This document shows positions 9,129-16,277 of a stretch of DNA of 16,728 nucleotides, piece after piece. Below the pieces are notes generated by a model, which made no database searches, had not been told where the DNA came from, and worked only from the letters and a program-made list of their open reading frames with translations. Position 1 is the first letter of the stretch; each line of letters begins with the position of its first letter. The DNA comes from Holophagales bacterium (GTDB lineage: Bacteria > Acidobacteriota > Thermoanaerobaculia > UBA5066), in NCBI GenBank assembly GCA_016714815.1, contig JADKBZ010000034.1, forward strand, positions 1 through 16,728, in the 5' to 3' direction. The position numbers and the translations under genes are program-made.

Positions 9129-10343
9129 TCACGGGCGAGCCGGGGCACCCCAGCTCGTCGAAGTACCGGGTCGGCAGTGCGATGTGGATCGCGATGCGTT
9201 GGCCCACCACCGTCGCGTGTTCGCGGCGACTTTTCGCCGCCGCCGCTCGGTCATCCCGCGCGCCCGGAGTTCCCGGAACACGGTCTTCCCCTCGCTTCCA
9301 CTGCTTCAGCTCAGGCAGGCGCAGCTTGTGCCGGATCCACTTGTCGAGGTCGGAGAAGACGCCGGGAGTGTCCGCCTGCTTGAAGTACTCCCCCCAGCCC
9401 GGCAGGATCCCTTGAGCTCCTCCGTTACCCTCGGCAGGCTCCGGCCACCGTTGCGCCGGGTGATCCCGCGCACCCGTCTCCTTCATCGCACCAAGGGCCT
9501 TGCTCGCCACTCGCAGCTTGACGACCTTGCCCGCGGCCACCCAGAAGCTGTAGCCGAGGAAGTCCCGCCTGTCGCGTAGTCCACCGCGCTCTTGTCCTGG
9601 CTGACCGCAGCTTCAGGCCGGCGTACAGCTTCCTCAGCCCCGCCAGCACCCGTTCCCCGCATGCCGCGACCCGCACGTAGACATTGCTGTCGTCTGCGTA
9701 GCGGACGAAGGCGTGCCCTCGCCGCTCCAGCTCCTTGTCCACCTCGTCCAGGAGCACTGGCCAGCAGGCGACAGCGGTCCGCCCTGCGGCGTCCCTTCGT
9801 GTCGCCACCACCACCCCCCGAGACCATCACCCCGGCCTCGAGGTAGCGGCGGATCAACCCCAGCACCCTCTTGTCCTCGATCCGCTTCTCCAGCCTCCCC
9901 ATGAGAATGTCGTGGTTGACCCGGTCGAAGAACTCCGACAGGTCCACTCCACCACCCACCGCCGGCCCCCTGGACGTACGCCTGCGCCCGCCGCACCGCG
10001 TCTGCGCCCGCCGTCCAGGCCGAAAGCCGTAGCTGTGGTCGGAGAATCCGGGGTCGAATCTCGGTTGCAGGACCTGCAACAGGGCCTGCTGGATGAATCG
10101 GTCCAGCACGGTCGGGATGCCCAGCTCGCGCTCGCCCCCTCCCGCCTTCGGGATCGTCTGCCTCTTCACCGGCCGCGGCTGGTACTTCCCCCCGAGGAGT
10201 TCCTCACGGATTCGTATCCATTCCCGCTTCAGGTGTTCCGGCAGCTCTCCCACCGTCATCCCGTCGATGCCAGGGCCGCCCTTGTTCTGCCGCACCCGTT
10301 TCAACGCCGCCTTCAGGTTCGCCGCCTCGACGACCTCTTCCAT
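9129..10343 (-). pseudogene. ltrA: Group II intron reverse transcriptase/maturase (multiple frameshifts)
   Basis: The ATG at 10,343 opens MEEVVEAANLKAALKRVRQN, then NKGGPGIDGMTVGELP, PVKRQTIPKAGGGERELGIP, TVLDRFIQQALLQVLQP and SYGFRPGRRAQ, all conserved RT blocks. RT3 is VDLSEFFDRVNHDILMGRLE, RT4 is EGTPQGGPLSP, and the YADD active site is intact at 9,689-9,700. The maturase part has YFKQADTPGVFSDLDKWIR and LKQWKRG, and ends ALPTRYFDELGVPRLA near 9,129. At least six indels break the frame (about 10,010, 9,960, 9,830, 9,770, 9,630 and 9,560, then more near the end). Upstream of the ATG the same frame stays coding-like as far as 10,517 (RARLQKSSGQLELPYEDAG), which matches usual N-terminal extensions of class C RTs, so the true start may lie near 10,520. 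Genuine decay or sequencing error cannot be separated here. Confidence 0.8.
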
Positions 10344-10876
10344 CAGGCGATCCGTGCCCGAGCGCTCGCTCTCCTCGCCCGAAGGGATTCCCCACTCCCG
10401 TTCGCCCCGGCGGGCTTCACCCGCATCCTCGTACGGCAGCTCGAGCTGTCCGCTCGACTTCTGGAGCCGTGCCCTCCCGAGATTCGGGCCGCCTCGCTCT
10501 CCCTTCCGTTCGGCCCTTCACCGCCCTTGTGCGGCTACTACGACCTCTGCTGACTCCTCGCCCGCCGGCTTCAACGGCGTCGCCCTTTCAGGCACGAAGC
10601 GAGGTCTCCCCAGATAAGAGCCTCCACCTTCCCCGCACAACCGCCGGATCTACGCCGCCTCCCCTTGGTCACGGGAGCTTCGCGATCACATGCTCGCTCG
10701 CCCCGGGAGACTTCGCCTCCTATCCGGTTTCTGTTCGTCGGCTCGCGGGTCTCGCTCCACGCTTCTTTCAGACGGTCGCTCGCGCTTCCGCCCTTGCGCT
10801 TCGCTCGGGTCGGTGTGACCTCCTTCCCACGGTGCTCCCCCGCTGGCGGTGGCTCATGCTGGGCATACATGCGCGA

Positions 10877-10902
10877 GGGGCCGGAGCGAGTGCCCCGGCC
10901 CC
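10877..10902 (-). terminator. Hairpin after etfA, likely terminator and intron target
   Basis: An 8-bp stem (10,877-10,884 GGGGCCGG with 10,895-10,902 CCGGCCCC) closes a 10-nt loop. It begins 12 nt past the etfA stop on the minus strand. There is no clear U-tract after it; the intron begins 8 nt downstream and may have displaced what followed. Its position suits a transcription stop for etfBA. Confidence 0.5.
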
Positions 10903-10914
10903 CGGCGATTCCTC

Positions 10915-11889
10915 TTACGCCTTTGCTCTTTTCACACTCTCCGTCAGCGCCGGGACGATCTGGAACATGTCCCCGACGATGCCGTAGGTCGCGACCTTGA
11001 AGATCGGCGCGTCGGCGTCCTTGTTGATCGCCACGATCACCTTCGAGGAGCCCATTCCCGCCATGTGCTGGATGGCCCCCGAGATGCCGCACGCGACGTA
11101 GAGCGTCGGCGAGACGACCTTGCCCGTCTGCCCCACCTGGTGCTCGTGCCCGATCCACCCGGCGTCGACCGCGGCGCGCGAGGCGCCGAGCGCCGCGCCC
11201 ATCTCGTGGCAGAGCGCCTTCAGCATCGGCCAGTTCTCGGGGCCCTTGATGCCGCGGCCGCCGGAGACGATCTTGTCGGCCTCGGCCACGTCGATCTCGC
11301 CCGTCTCGGCGACGTCCATCTTCACGACCTTCGCGCGGATGGTCACGGCGAAGTCGAGAGCGACGACCTCGCCCGCTCCCGCCGCACCCTTCGACGCCGG
11401 GAAGACGTTCGGGCGGGGGGTGGCGATCTGGAGCGAGGCGCCCAGGTCCGCCGTCACCGTCGCGCGGGCCTTGCCCGAGTAGACGAGGCGGGTCGCCACG
11501 AGGCGGCCGCCCTCGACCTCGAGGGACATCACGTCGGAGAGGAGCCCGACCTTGCGCCGCGCGGCGAGGCGCGGGGCGACGTCTTTGCCCATGGACGTGG
11601 CGGGAACGAGGAGGATTCCCGGGGCGAACGCCGTCACCGCGGCGTCGAGAGCCGCCGTGTACCCCTCGCAGGAGTAGAGGGCGAGCTCGGGCTTGTCGGC
11701 GACGAAGACCTTCGCCGCGCCGTACGCGGCGAGCTCGGGGGCGAGCCCGGCGATGCCGGACCCGGCCACGACGGCGCCGAGGGCGCCGCCCGTCTTCGCC
11801 GCGACCTCGCGGCCGAGGGTGAGGGCCTCGAAGGAGGCCTTGCGGATCTTGCCGTCGCGCTGCTCGATGAATACGAGGACGTTGCTCAT
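10915..11889 (-). CDS. etfA: Electron transfer flavoprotein alpha subunit
   Basis: This is 324 residues, the family's normal length. The protein pairs with EtfB, binds FAD and carries electrons from acyl-CoA dehydrogenases and similar flavoenzymes to a membrane quinone oxidoreductase. The N-terminal domain runs to about residue 185. The FAD domain is plain: ADKIVSGGRGIKGPENW (204-220), GASRAAVDAGWIGHEHQVGQ (235-254), then the signature PTLYVACGISGAIQHMAGM (261-279) and IVAINKDADAPIF (285-297) with TYGIVGD. One small change is Thr at 301, where many members have Asp in ADYGIVGD. The start at 11,889 is preceded by AAGGAAAG at good spacing. It lies 27 bp after etfB, clearly one operon, and a hairpin follows its stop. 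Confidence 0.96.
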   Translation of the reverse strand: MSNVLVFIEQRDGKIRKASFEALTLGREVAAKTGGALGAVVAGSGIAGLAPELAAYGAAKVFVADKPELALYSCEGYTAALDAAVTAFAPGILLVPATSMGKDVAPRLAARRKVGLLSDVMSLEVEGGRLVATRLVYSGKARATVTADLGASLQIATPRPNVFPASKGAAGAGEVVALDFAVTIRAKVVKMDVAETGEIDVAEADKIVSGGRGIKGPENWPMLKALCHEMGAALGASRAAVDAGWIGHEHQVGQTGKVVSPTLYVACGISGAIQHMAGMGSSKVIVAINKDADAPIFKVATYGIVGDMFQIVPALTESVKRAKA

Positions 11890-11916
11890 CGTGATCTTTC
11901 CTTGTCTCGCGTCGGC

Positions 11917-12705
11917 CTAGAGGACCTTCGCCTCGTCGCGGAGGAGGCGGACCAGCTCGTCGGCGGCCTTGGCCGGATCGTCGGCCGGGATCAGCTTCAC
12001 GGCCTGGCGCGCGGGGGGCAGCTCCAGCTTCGTCCAGCGGACGGCGGCCTTCTCGCCCGTCGTCAGAGCGGGGTCGACGCCCACGTCGGCCGGCTTCTTC
12101 ACGGCGATGACCTTCTTCTTGGCCGCCATGATCCCCTTCAGCGAGGAGTAGCGCGGCTCGTTCAGCCCCTTCTGGGCGCCGACGACGCACGGCAGCGGCA
12201 TCTCGACGACCTCGCGTGCTCCCTCGATCTCGCGGTACGCCACGATCGAGGCGTCCTTCCACTCGAGCTTCGTCACGAGGTTGGCGTGCGGCAGGTCGAG
12301 GAGCTCGGCGAGCATCGGAACCATCACCTGCGCGTCGGTCCCGACTCCCTTGTTGCCGAGCCAGAGGACGTCGCACGGGAGCGCCCTGACCGCCCCGGCG
12401 AGCGCCATCGCCACGCCGAGCGAGTCGGCCTCGCCGAGCCCGTCGGAGGCGATGCGGACGGCCTCGTCGGCCCCGCGCGCCAGGCACTCGCGCAGGCCCA
12501 CGTCGGCCCTGGCCGGCCCGTACGTCACCACGGTGACCGTGCCGCCCTTCGCCTCCCGGGCCTTGATGGCCTCCTCGAGGGCGTACTCGTCGTAGGGCGA
12601 GACGATCCACTTGACGTCGGCTTCCTCGATGGACCTGCCGTCGGCGCCGATCTTGATCTTCGTCTCGGTGTCCGGAACGTATGCGATGCAGACGACGTGA
12701 TTCAT
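11917..12705 (-). CDS. etfB: Electron transfer flavoprotein beta subunit
   Basis: This is 262 residues and full length. It forms the soluble ETF heterodimer with EtfA and contributes the AMP (or second flavin) pocket. Seen features are the N-terminal VVCIAYVPDTETKIKI strand-turn, NPYDEYALEEA-like SPYDEYALEEAIKAR (36-50), the nucleotide-binding stretch GNKGVGTDAQVMVPMLAELL (117-136), and the family signature VVGAQKGLNEPRYSSLKGIM (174-193) with AAKKK. The ATG at 12,705 follows GAGAGGAAAT, a fair ribosome site. It is the first gene of etfB-etfA, and its promoter must lie in the 244-base gap shared with imuA. Whether the pair is bifurcating or classical cannot be told here. The nearby membrane Fe-S oxidoreductase on the same strand favours a role in menaquinone-linked fatty-acid oxidation. 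Confidence 0.96.
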   Translation of the reverse strand: MNHVVCIAYVPDTETKIKIGADGRSIEEADVKWIVSPYDEYALEEAIKAREAKGGTVTVVTYGPARADVGLRECLARGADEAVRIASDGLGEADSLGVAMALAGAVRALPCDVLWLGNKGVGTDAQVMVPMLAELLDLPHANLVTKLEWKDASIVAYREIEGAREVVEMPLPCVVGAQKGLNEPRYSSLKGIMAAKKKVIAVKKPADVGVDPALTTGEKAAVRWTKLELPPARQAVKLIPADDPAKAADELVRLLRDEAKVL

Positions 12706-12779
12706 CCGTTATTTCCTCTCACGGTTCTGATGATCCGGGAAGCGGGGTGGTACACGGAAGGGAAAAGGTATCACGCCGC

Positions 12780-12815
12780 GCCGCACTGCGGCACGAAGGA
12801 TGAGCCACGGCTCAT
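12780..12815. promoter_or_regulatory. Pair of perfect palindromes between etfB and imuA
   Basis: Two perfect inverted repeats lie 7 nt apart: GCCGCA-C-TGCGGC (12,780-12,792) and ATGAGCC-AC-GGCTCAT (12,800-12,815). They sit 75-110 nt upstream of etfB and 135-170 nt upstream of imuA. They look like operator dyads for a dimeric regulator and could serve either gene. Neither matches the E. coli (CTGT-N8-ACAG) or Gram-positive (GAAC-N4-GTTC) LexA box. Just before imuA, at 12,919-12,940, there is also a loose direct repeat (CGCCCATCTTA, CGCCCACTCTT). Confidence 0.35.
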
Positions 12816-12949
12816 GGGAGCCGGACTCTCCCGGGAGGCCCGGACCGGCACCCCGCCCTTCGACCGTTCCGACCGGCCGGAATCCTCCGGTTCTCGTTTC
12901 TTTCGCACCCTTGACTTGCGCCCATCTTACGCCCACTCTTCCTTTACCC

Positions 12950-13792
12950 ATGTCCCCCCTCCCCGCCACCCTCCCCGCCACGGTTGCCAGCCGCCTCCTC
13001 CGCGCGGCCGACCTCCCGCGGCGCGGCGCCTCCCTGCGCCCCGGCGACCGGCTCCCGACGGGCGTCGCCCCGTTCGACGCCCTCCTCGGCGGCGGCCTCC
13101 CGCGCGGGGCGCTCGTGGAGATCTCGGGTCGCTCCGGCGGCCGGTTCGCCCTCGTTCTGGCCGCCCTCGCCGCCGCCACCTCCCGCGGCGAGACGGCCGC
13201 CCTCCTCGACCTCGGCGACCACCTCGACCCCGCCGCCGCCGAAGAAGCCGGCTGCGACCTCGCGCGCCTCCTCTGGGTCCGCCCGCGCCGCTTCCGCGAG
13301 GCCCTCCTCGCCGCCGAGACCATCGCCGCCGCCGGCTTCCGCCTCGTCGTCCTCGACGCCGGCCTCGCCCTCCCCTCCTCGCGCCTCACCGACGCCGGCC
13401 CCTGGCTCCGCCTCTCCCGCGCCGCCGCGCCCCGCGGGGTCGCCTTCCTCCTCTCCACCCCGGTTCCCCTGGCCGGCCTCGCCGCCGAGGCGCTCGTCGA
13501 CGTCTCGGCCCGCGCCCTCTTCCAGCAGGCCGGCTCCACGCGCTTCCTCGCCGGTACGGCCGCGAGCCTCTCCCTCCGGAAGGTCCGCGGCGGCCGCCCC
13601 GCCGAAGCGCCCCTCCTCGCCCTCTCCCCCCTCGCCGCACCGCTGGCGCGGCGGCTCCTCACCCCGCTCTTCCCCGCGGCGATCCCCGCCACGTCCCGGG
13701 TCCGGTCCGTGGCCGTTCCCGCCCTCCTCCCGGCCGGTTCCTCCGTATCCGCCGACCGCACCTCCCCCGGCCGCGCCGCCGCGTGCGCATGA
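12950..13792 (+). CDS. imuA: ImuA, RecA-like mutasome accessory protein
   Basis: This is 280 residues from ATG 12,950. An in-frame ATG at 12,800 would add a proline-rich, unconserved tail through the promoter region and is rejected. The family order is visible: LRPGDRLPTGVAPFDALLGG, then GGLPRGALVEISGRSGGRF (P-loop region), and later FRLVVLDAGLAL as the Walker B-like strand. The P-loop reads GRSGGRF, with Arg where RecA has Lys, so ATP use may be weak; Arg at this spot is known to me among ImuA relatives. ImuA acts with ImuB and the DnaE2 polymerase in translesion synthesis after DNA damage. imuB starts 8 nt after its stop, so they are co-transcribed. No strong ribosome site is seen. No dnaE2 lies in the window. 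The main uncertainty is the exact start. Confidence 0.85.
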   Translation: MSPLPATLPATVASRLLRAADLPRRGASLRPGDRLPTGVAPFDALLGGGLPRGALVEISGRSGGRFALVLAALAAATSRGETAALLDLGDHLDPAAAEEAGCDLARLLWVRPRRFREALLAAETIAAAGFRLVVLDAGLALPSSRLTDAGPWLRLSRAAAPRGVAFLLSTPVPLAGLAAEALVDVSARALFQQAGSTRFLAGTAASLSLRKVRGGRPAEAPLLALSPLAAPLARRLLTPLFPAAIPATSRVRSVAVPALLPAGSSVSADRTSPGRAAACA

Positions 13793-13799
13793 GCCGCCC

Positions 13800-15316
13800 A
13801 TGCCCTCGCCGCGCCTCCTCGCCCTCGCCGTCCCTCTCTTCCCCCTCGCCGCCCGCCTCCGCGCCGAGCCCCCTCTCCGCGACGAGGCGCTCGCCGTGAC
13901 CGAGGGGAACGGCTCCGCCGCCCGCGTCGTCGCCGCCACGCGCCAGGCCCGCGCCGCCGGCGTGAAGCCCGGCATGACCCTCCCCCAGGCCCGCGCCCTC
14001 GTCCCGCGCCTCCTCGCCCGCGGCCGCGACCCCCACGCCGAGCACGCCGCAGAGGAAGCCCTCCTCGACGTCGCCGGTCGTTTCTCCCGCGCGTCGAGGA
14101 CGCCGGCGACGGCCTCGTCTTCCTCGACCTCTCCGGCCTCGCTCCCCGCACCACCCCGGACCTCCTCGCCTTCGAGCGCGACCTCGCCCTCGACCTCCTG
14201 CGCGCCGCCGAGAAAGACGGCCTCCCCGCCCGCGCCGGCGTCGCCGGCAGCAAGCGCGCCGCCCGGATCGCCGCCAGCCTCCCGCGATCCCCCGTCGTCG
14301 TCCCCCCCGGCGAGGAGGCCCGCTTCCTCGACCCGCTCCCCGTCGAGCGCCTCGCCCCCGAGCTCGGTCTCGCCGTCGCCCTCTCGCGCTGGGGCGTCCG
14401 CACCGCGGGCGACCTCGCCCGCCTCCCCGCCTCCGAGGTCGGCACCCGCCTCGGCGACCCGGGGCGGCGCCTCCACGAAGCGGCCCGCGGCCTCGACCCC
14501 GAGCCCTTCGTCCCGCGCCTTCCCGCCCTCGCCTTCTCCGAAGGGACCTCCCTCGACTGGCCCGTCGTCGGGCTCGAGCCCTTCCTCGCCTTCGCCGGCG
14601 CCGCCCTCGAGCGCCTCGTCCGCCGCCTCGCCGCCGAGGCCCTCGGCTGCGCGCGCCTCGAGCTCTCCCTCCACCTCGAGCCCGAGGGGTGCGACGTCCG
14701 CTCCCTCGACCTCCCCGGTCCCACCCGCGACGCGAAGACGCTCCTCTCCCTCCTCCGCCAGAGCCTCGACGCCCGCCCCCCCGGCGCCCCCGTCACCGGC
14801 TTCGTCCTCTCCGCCCACCCCGACCGCCCGCGCCGCGGCCAGCTCACCCTCTTCGGCCCCCCCGAGATCTCCCCCGACGAGCTCGCCGGCACCCTCGCCC
14901 GGCTCCTCGCCCTCCTCGGCGACGGGCGCGCCGGCTCTCCCCGCCCGGCCGACGGGCACGTCCCCGGCCGCTTCGCCCTCGTCCCCTACGCCCCGCCCCC
15001 CGCCCCGCTCCTCACCCCGCCGCTTCGCAACGCGCGCGGACTCCTCGCCGTCCGCGCCCTCCGCCCCGCCGTCGAGCTGGAGGTCCACACCCATGCCGAC
15101 ACCCCCGTCTCCCTCAACGCCCTCCCTGCTTCTCCGACGCCCGTCCGGGGACGCATCCGTGTGGCCGCCGGCCCCTGGAGCCTCGAGGACGGCTGGTGGT
15201 CCGCCGACCCCGCCGCCCGCGACTACTGGGACGTCGAGCTCGAGGGGGGCGGCCTCTACCGCGTCTACCGCGACCGCCCCACCGGCCGCTGGTACGCCGA
15301 CGGCGTCTACGACTGA
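13800..15316 (+). CDS. imuB: ImuB, Y-family polymerase-like mutasome protein (one-base frameshift near 14,090)
   Basis: The ATG at 13,800 opens MPSPRLLALAVPLFPLAARL and runs in frame to VAGRFS. There one C is missing in the C-run at about 14,085-14,090, after which the protein continues PRVEDAGDGLVFLDLSGL in the next frame to TGA 15,314-15,316; corrected length is 505 residues. Seen parts are the palm-like first domain, helix-hairpin-helix-like region (LSRWGVRTAGDLARLPASEV, GTRLGDPGRRLHEAARGLDP), little-finger region, a textbook beta-clamp-binding motif QLTLF (14,840-14,854, about residue 348), and the ImuB tail (GPWSLEDGWW, YWDVELEGGGLYRVYRD). ImuB is thought to be catalytically dead and to bridge ImuA, DnaE2 and the clamp. 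The single indel in otherwise strict coding sequence looks like a homopolymer error, not decay. intI follows after 19 nt. Confidence 0.85.
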
Positions 15317-15335
15317 GCCGAAGCTCCTCGACCGG

Positions 15336-16277
15336 ATGGCCGGGGCCCTCCGCGCACTGCACTACTCCCTCCGTACCGAGCGCGCCTACGTCGACTGGGC
15401 CCGCCGCTACATCCTCTTCCACGGCAAACGCCACCCCCAGGAGCTCGGCTCCGACCACGTCAACCGCTTCCTCACCCACCTCGCCGTCGAAGGCAAGGTC
15501 GCCGCCAGCACCCAGAACCAGGCCCTCGCCGCCCTCCTCTTCCTATACGGCGAGGTTCTCAAGATGCCGCTTCCCGACACCGGCGGCCTCGTCCGCGCCA
15601 AGAAGCCGCGCCGCCTGCCGACCGTCCTCACCCGCGAGGAGGTCTACCGGCTCCTCTCCCGGCTCGGCGGCCCGCAGAAGCTCGCCGCCACACTCCTCTA
15701 CGGCGCCGGGCTGCGCCTCCTCGAGGTCCTCCGCCTCCGCATCAAGGACGTCGACTTCGGCCTCGGCCAGCTCGTCGTCCGCGACGGCAAGGGGCAGAAG
15801 GACCGCGTCACCATGTTCCCCGAGGCCGCCCGCGGAGCCCTCTCCCTCCACATCTCGGACGTCCGCCAGCTCCATGCCCGCGACCTGAAGGAAGGCTTCG
15901 GCCGCGTCTGGCTCCCCGACGCCCTCGCCCGCAAGGCCCGGGACGCCGCCTTCTCCTGGAGCTGGCAGTGGGTCTTCCCGGCGGCCTCACGCTCCATCGA
16001 TCCCCGTTCGGGCCGCGAGATGCGCCACCACCTCCACGAAACCCTCCTCCAGCGCGCCGTCCACAACGCCGTCGTCGCCGCCGGCATCGCCAAGCCCGCC
16101 AGCTGCCACACCCTGCGCCACTCCTTCGCGACCCATCTCCTCGAGGACGGCTACGACATCCGGACCATCCAGGAGCTGCTTGGCCACAGCGACGTCAGCA
16201 CGACGATGATCTACACTCACGTGCTCAATAAATCAGGGGGGCGCGGCGTTCGGAGTCCACTGGATCGTATGGTCTGA
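15336..16277 (+). CDS. intI: Integron integrase (tyrosine recombinase, IntI family)
   Basis: This is 313 residues from the first ATG. The match to IntI starts slightly upstream (PKLLDRM), but no other start codon exists there. The SAM-like N-domain has LHYSLRTERAYVDWARRYI. All catalytic residues are present: Arg127 (GAGLRLLEVL), Lys152 (GKGQKDR), His258 and Arg261 (CHTLRHSF), His284 (LLGHSD) and Tyr293 (MIYTHVL). The IntI-only insert, absent from XerC/D, is clear at about 195-240 (ALARKARDAAFSWSWQWVF, DPRSGREMRHHLHETLLQRA), and the end reads GGRGVRSPLDRMV. It inserts and excises gene cassettes by joining attI and attC. It sits 19 nt after imuB, same strand, with no good ribosome site of its own, so coupling to imuB is likely. 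Its 3' end, not its 5' end, faces the putative core sites. Confidence 0.93.
   Translation: MAGALRALHYSLRTERAYVDWARRYILFHGKRHPQELGSDHVNRFLTHLAVEGKVAASTQNQALAALLFLYGEVLKMPLPDTGGLVRAKKPRRLPTVLTREEVYRLLSRLGGPQKLAATLLYGAGLRLLEVLRLRIKDVDFGLGQLVVRDGKGQKDRVTMFPEAARGALSLHISDVRQLHARDLKEGFGRVWLPDALARKARDAAFSWSWQWVFPAASRSIDPRSGREMRHHLHETLLQRAVHNAVVAAGIAKPASCHTLRHSFATHLLEDGYDIRTIQELLGHSDVSTTMIYTHVLNKSGGRGVRSPLDRMV

Larger units (their letters stand above)
9038..10868 (-). mobile_element. Class C (IIC) group II intron, 1,831 bp, inserted just behind the etfA hairpin
   Basis: On the minus strand the 5' end reads GTATGCCCAGCATGAGCC from 10,868, close to the GUGYG-plus-CCCAGCAUG start usual for this class. 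The encoded reverse transcriptase/maturase occupies roughly 10,343-9,129. A domain V hairpin lies at 9,116-9,082 and a domain VI-like hairpin at about 9,078-9,045, and the 3' end reads CCTATCCCGAT at 9,048-9,038, ending in the expected AY. Bases 10,344-10,868 hold no intact gene and correspond to RNA domains I-III. The insertion point is 8 nt beyond the stem of an etfA hairpin, which is the known target habit of class C introns (downstream of terminator stems). The 5' boundary may be off by a few bases. Whether it is active is doubtful given the broken reading frame, unless that is sequencing error. Confidence 0.8.

Noticed and set aside
7645..9540. 631-codon minus-strand open frame from the intron into the secreted-protein gene
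   Set aside because: Only its first part is real (the maturase domain); the rest is antisense to the plus-strand gene.
10571..12610. 679-codon minus-strand open frame across etfA/etfB
   Set aside because: It is an Arg/Gly-rich alternative frame of the etf genes on the same strand; etfA and etfB explain the sequence completely.
12800..12949. Longer imuA start at ATG 12,800
   Set aside because: The added residues are proline-rich and unlike ImuA, and would lie over the promoter and palindromes; the ATG itself is half of a dyad.
12706..12949. Classical LexA box before imuA
   Set aside because: No CTGT-N8-ACAG or GAAC-N4-GTTC match is present; an unknown lineage-specific box cannot be excluded.
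10849..13899. 1,016-codon plus-strand open frame
   Set aside because: It runs antisense over etfA and etfB, then out of frame through imuA; its composition is shadow-like.
12709..15094. Two very long minus-strand open frames (over 700 codons each) opposite imuA/imuB
   Set aside because: They are Gly/Arg/Glu-rich shadow frames produced by the strong codon bias of the plus-strand genes and carry no recognisable domain.
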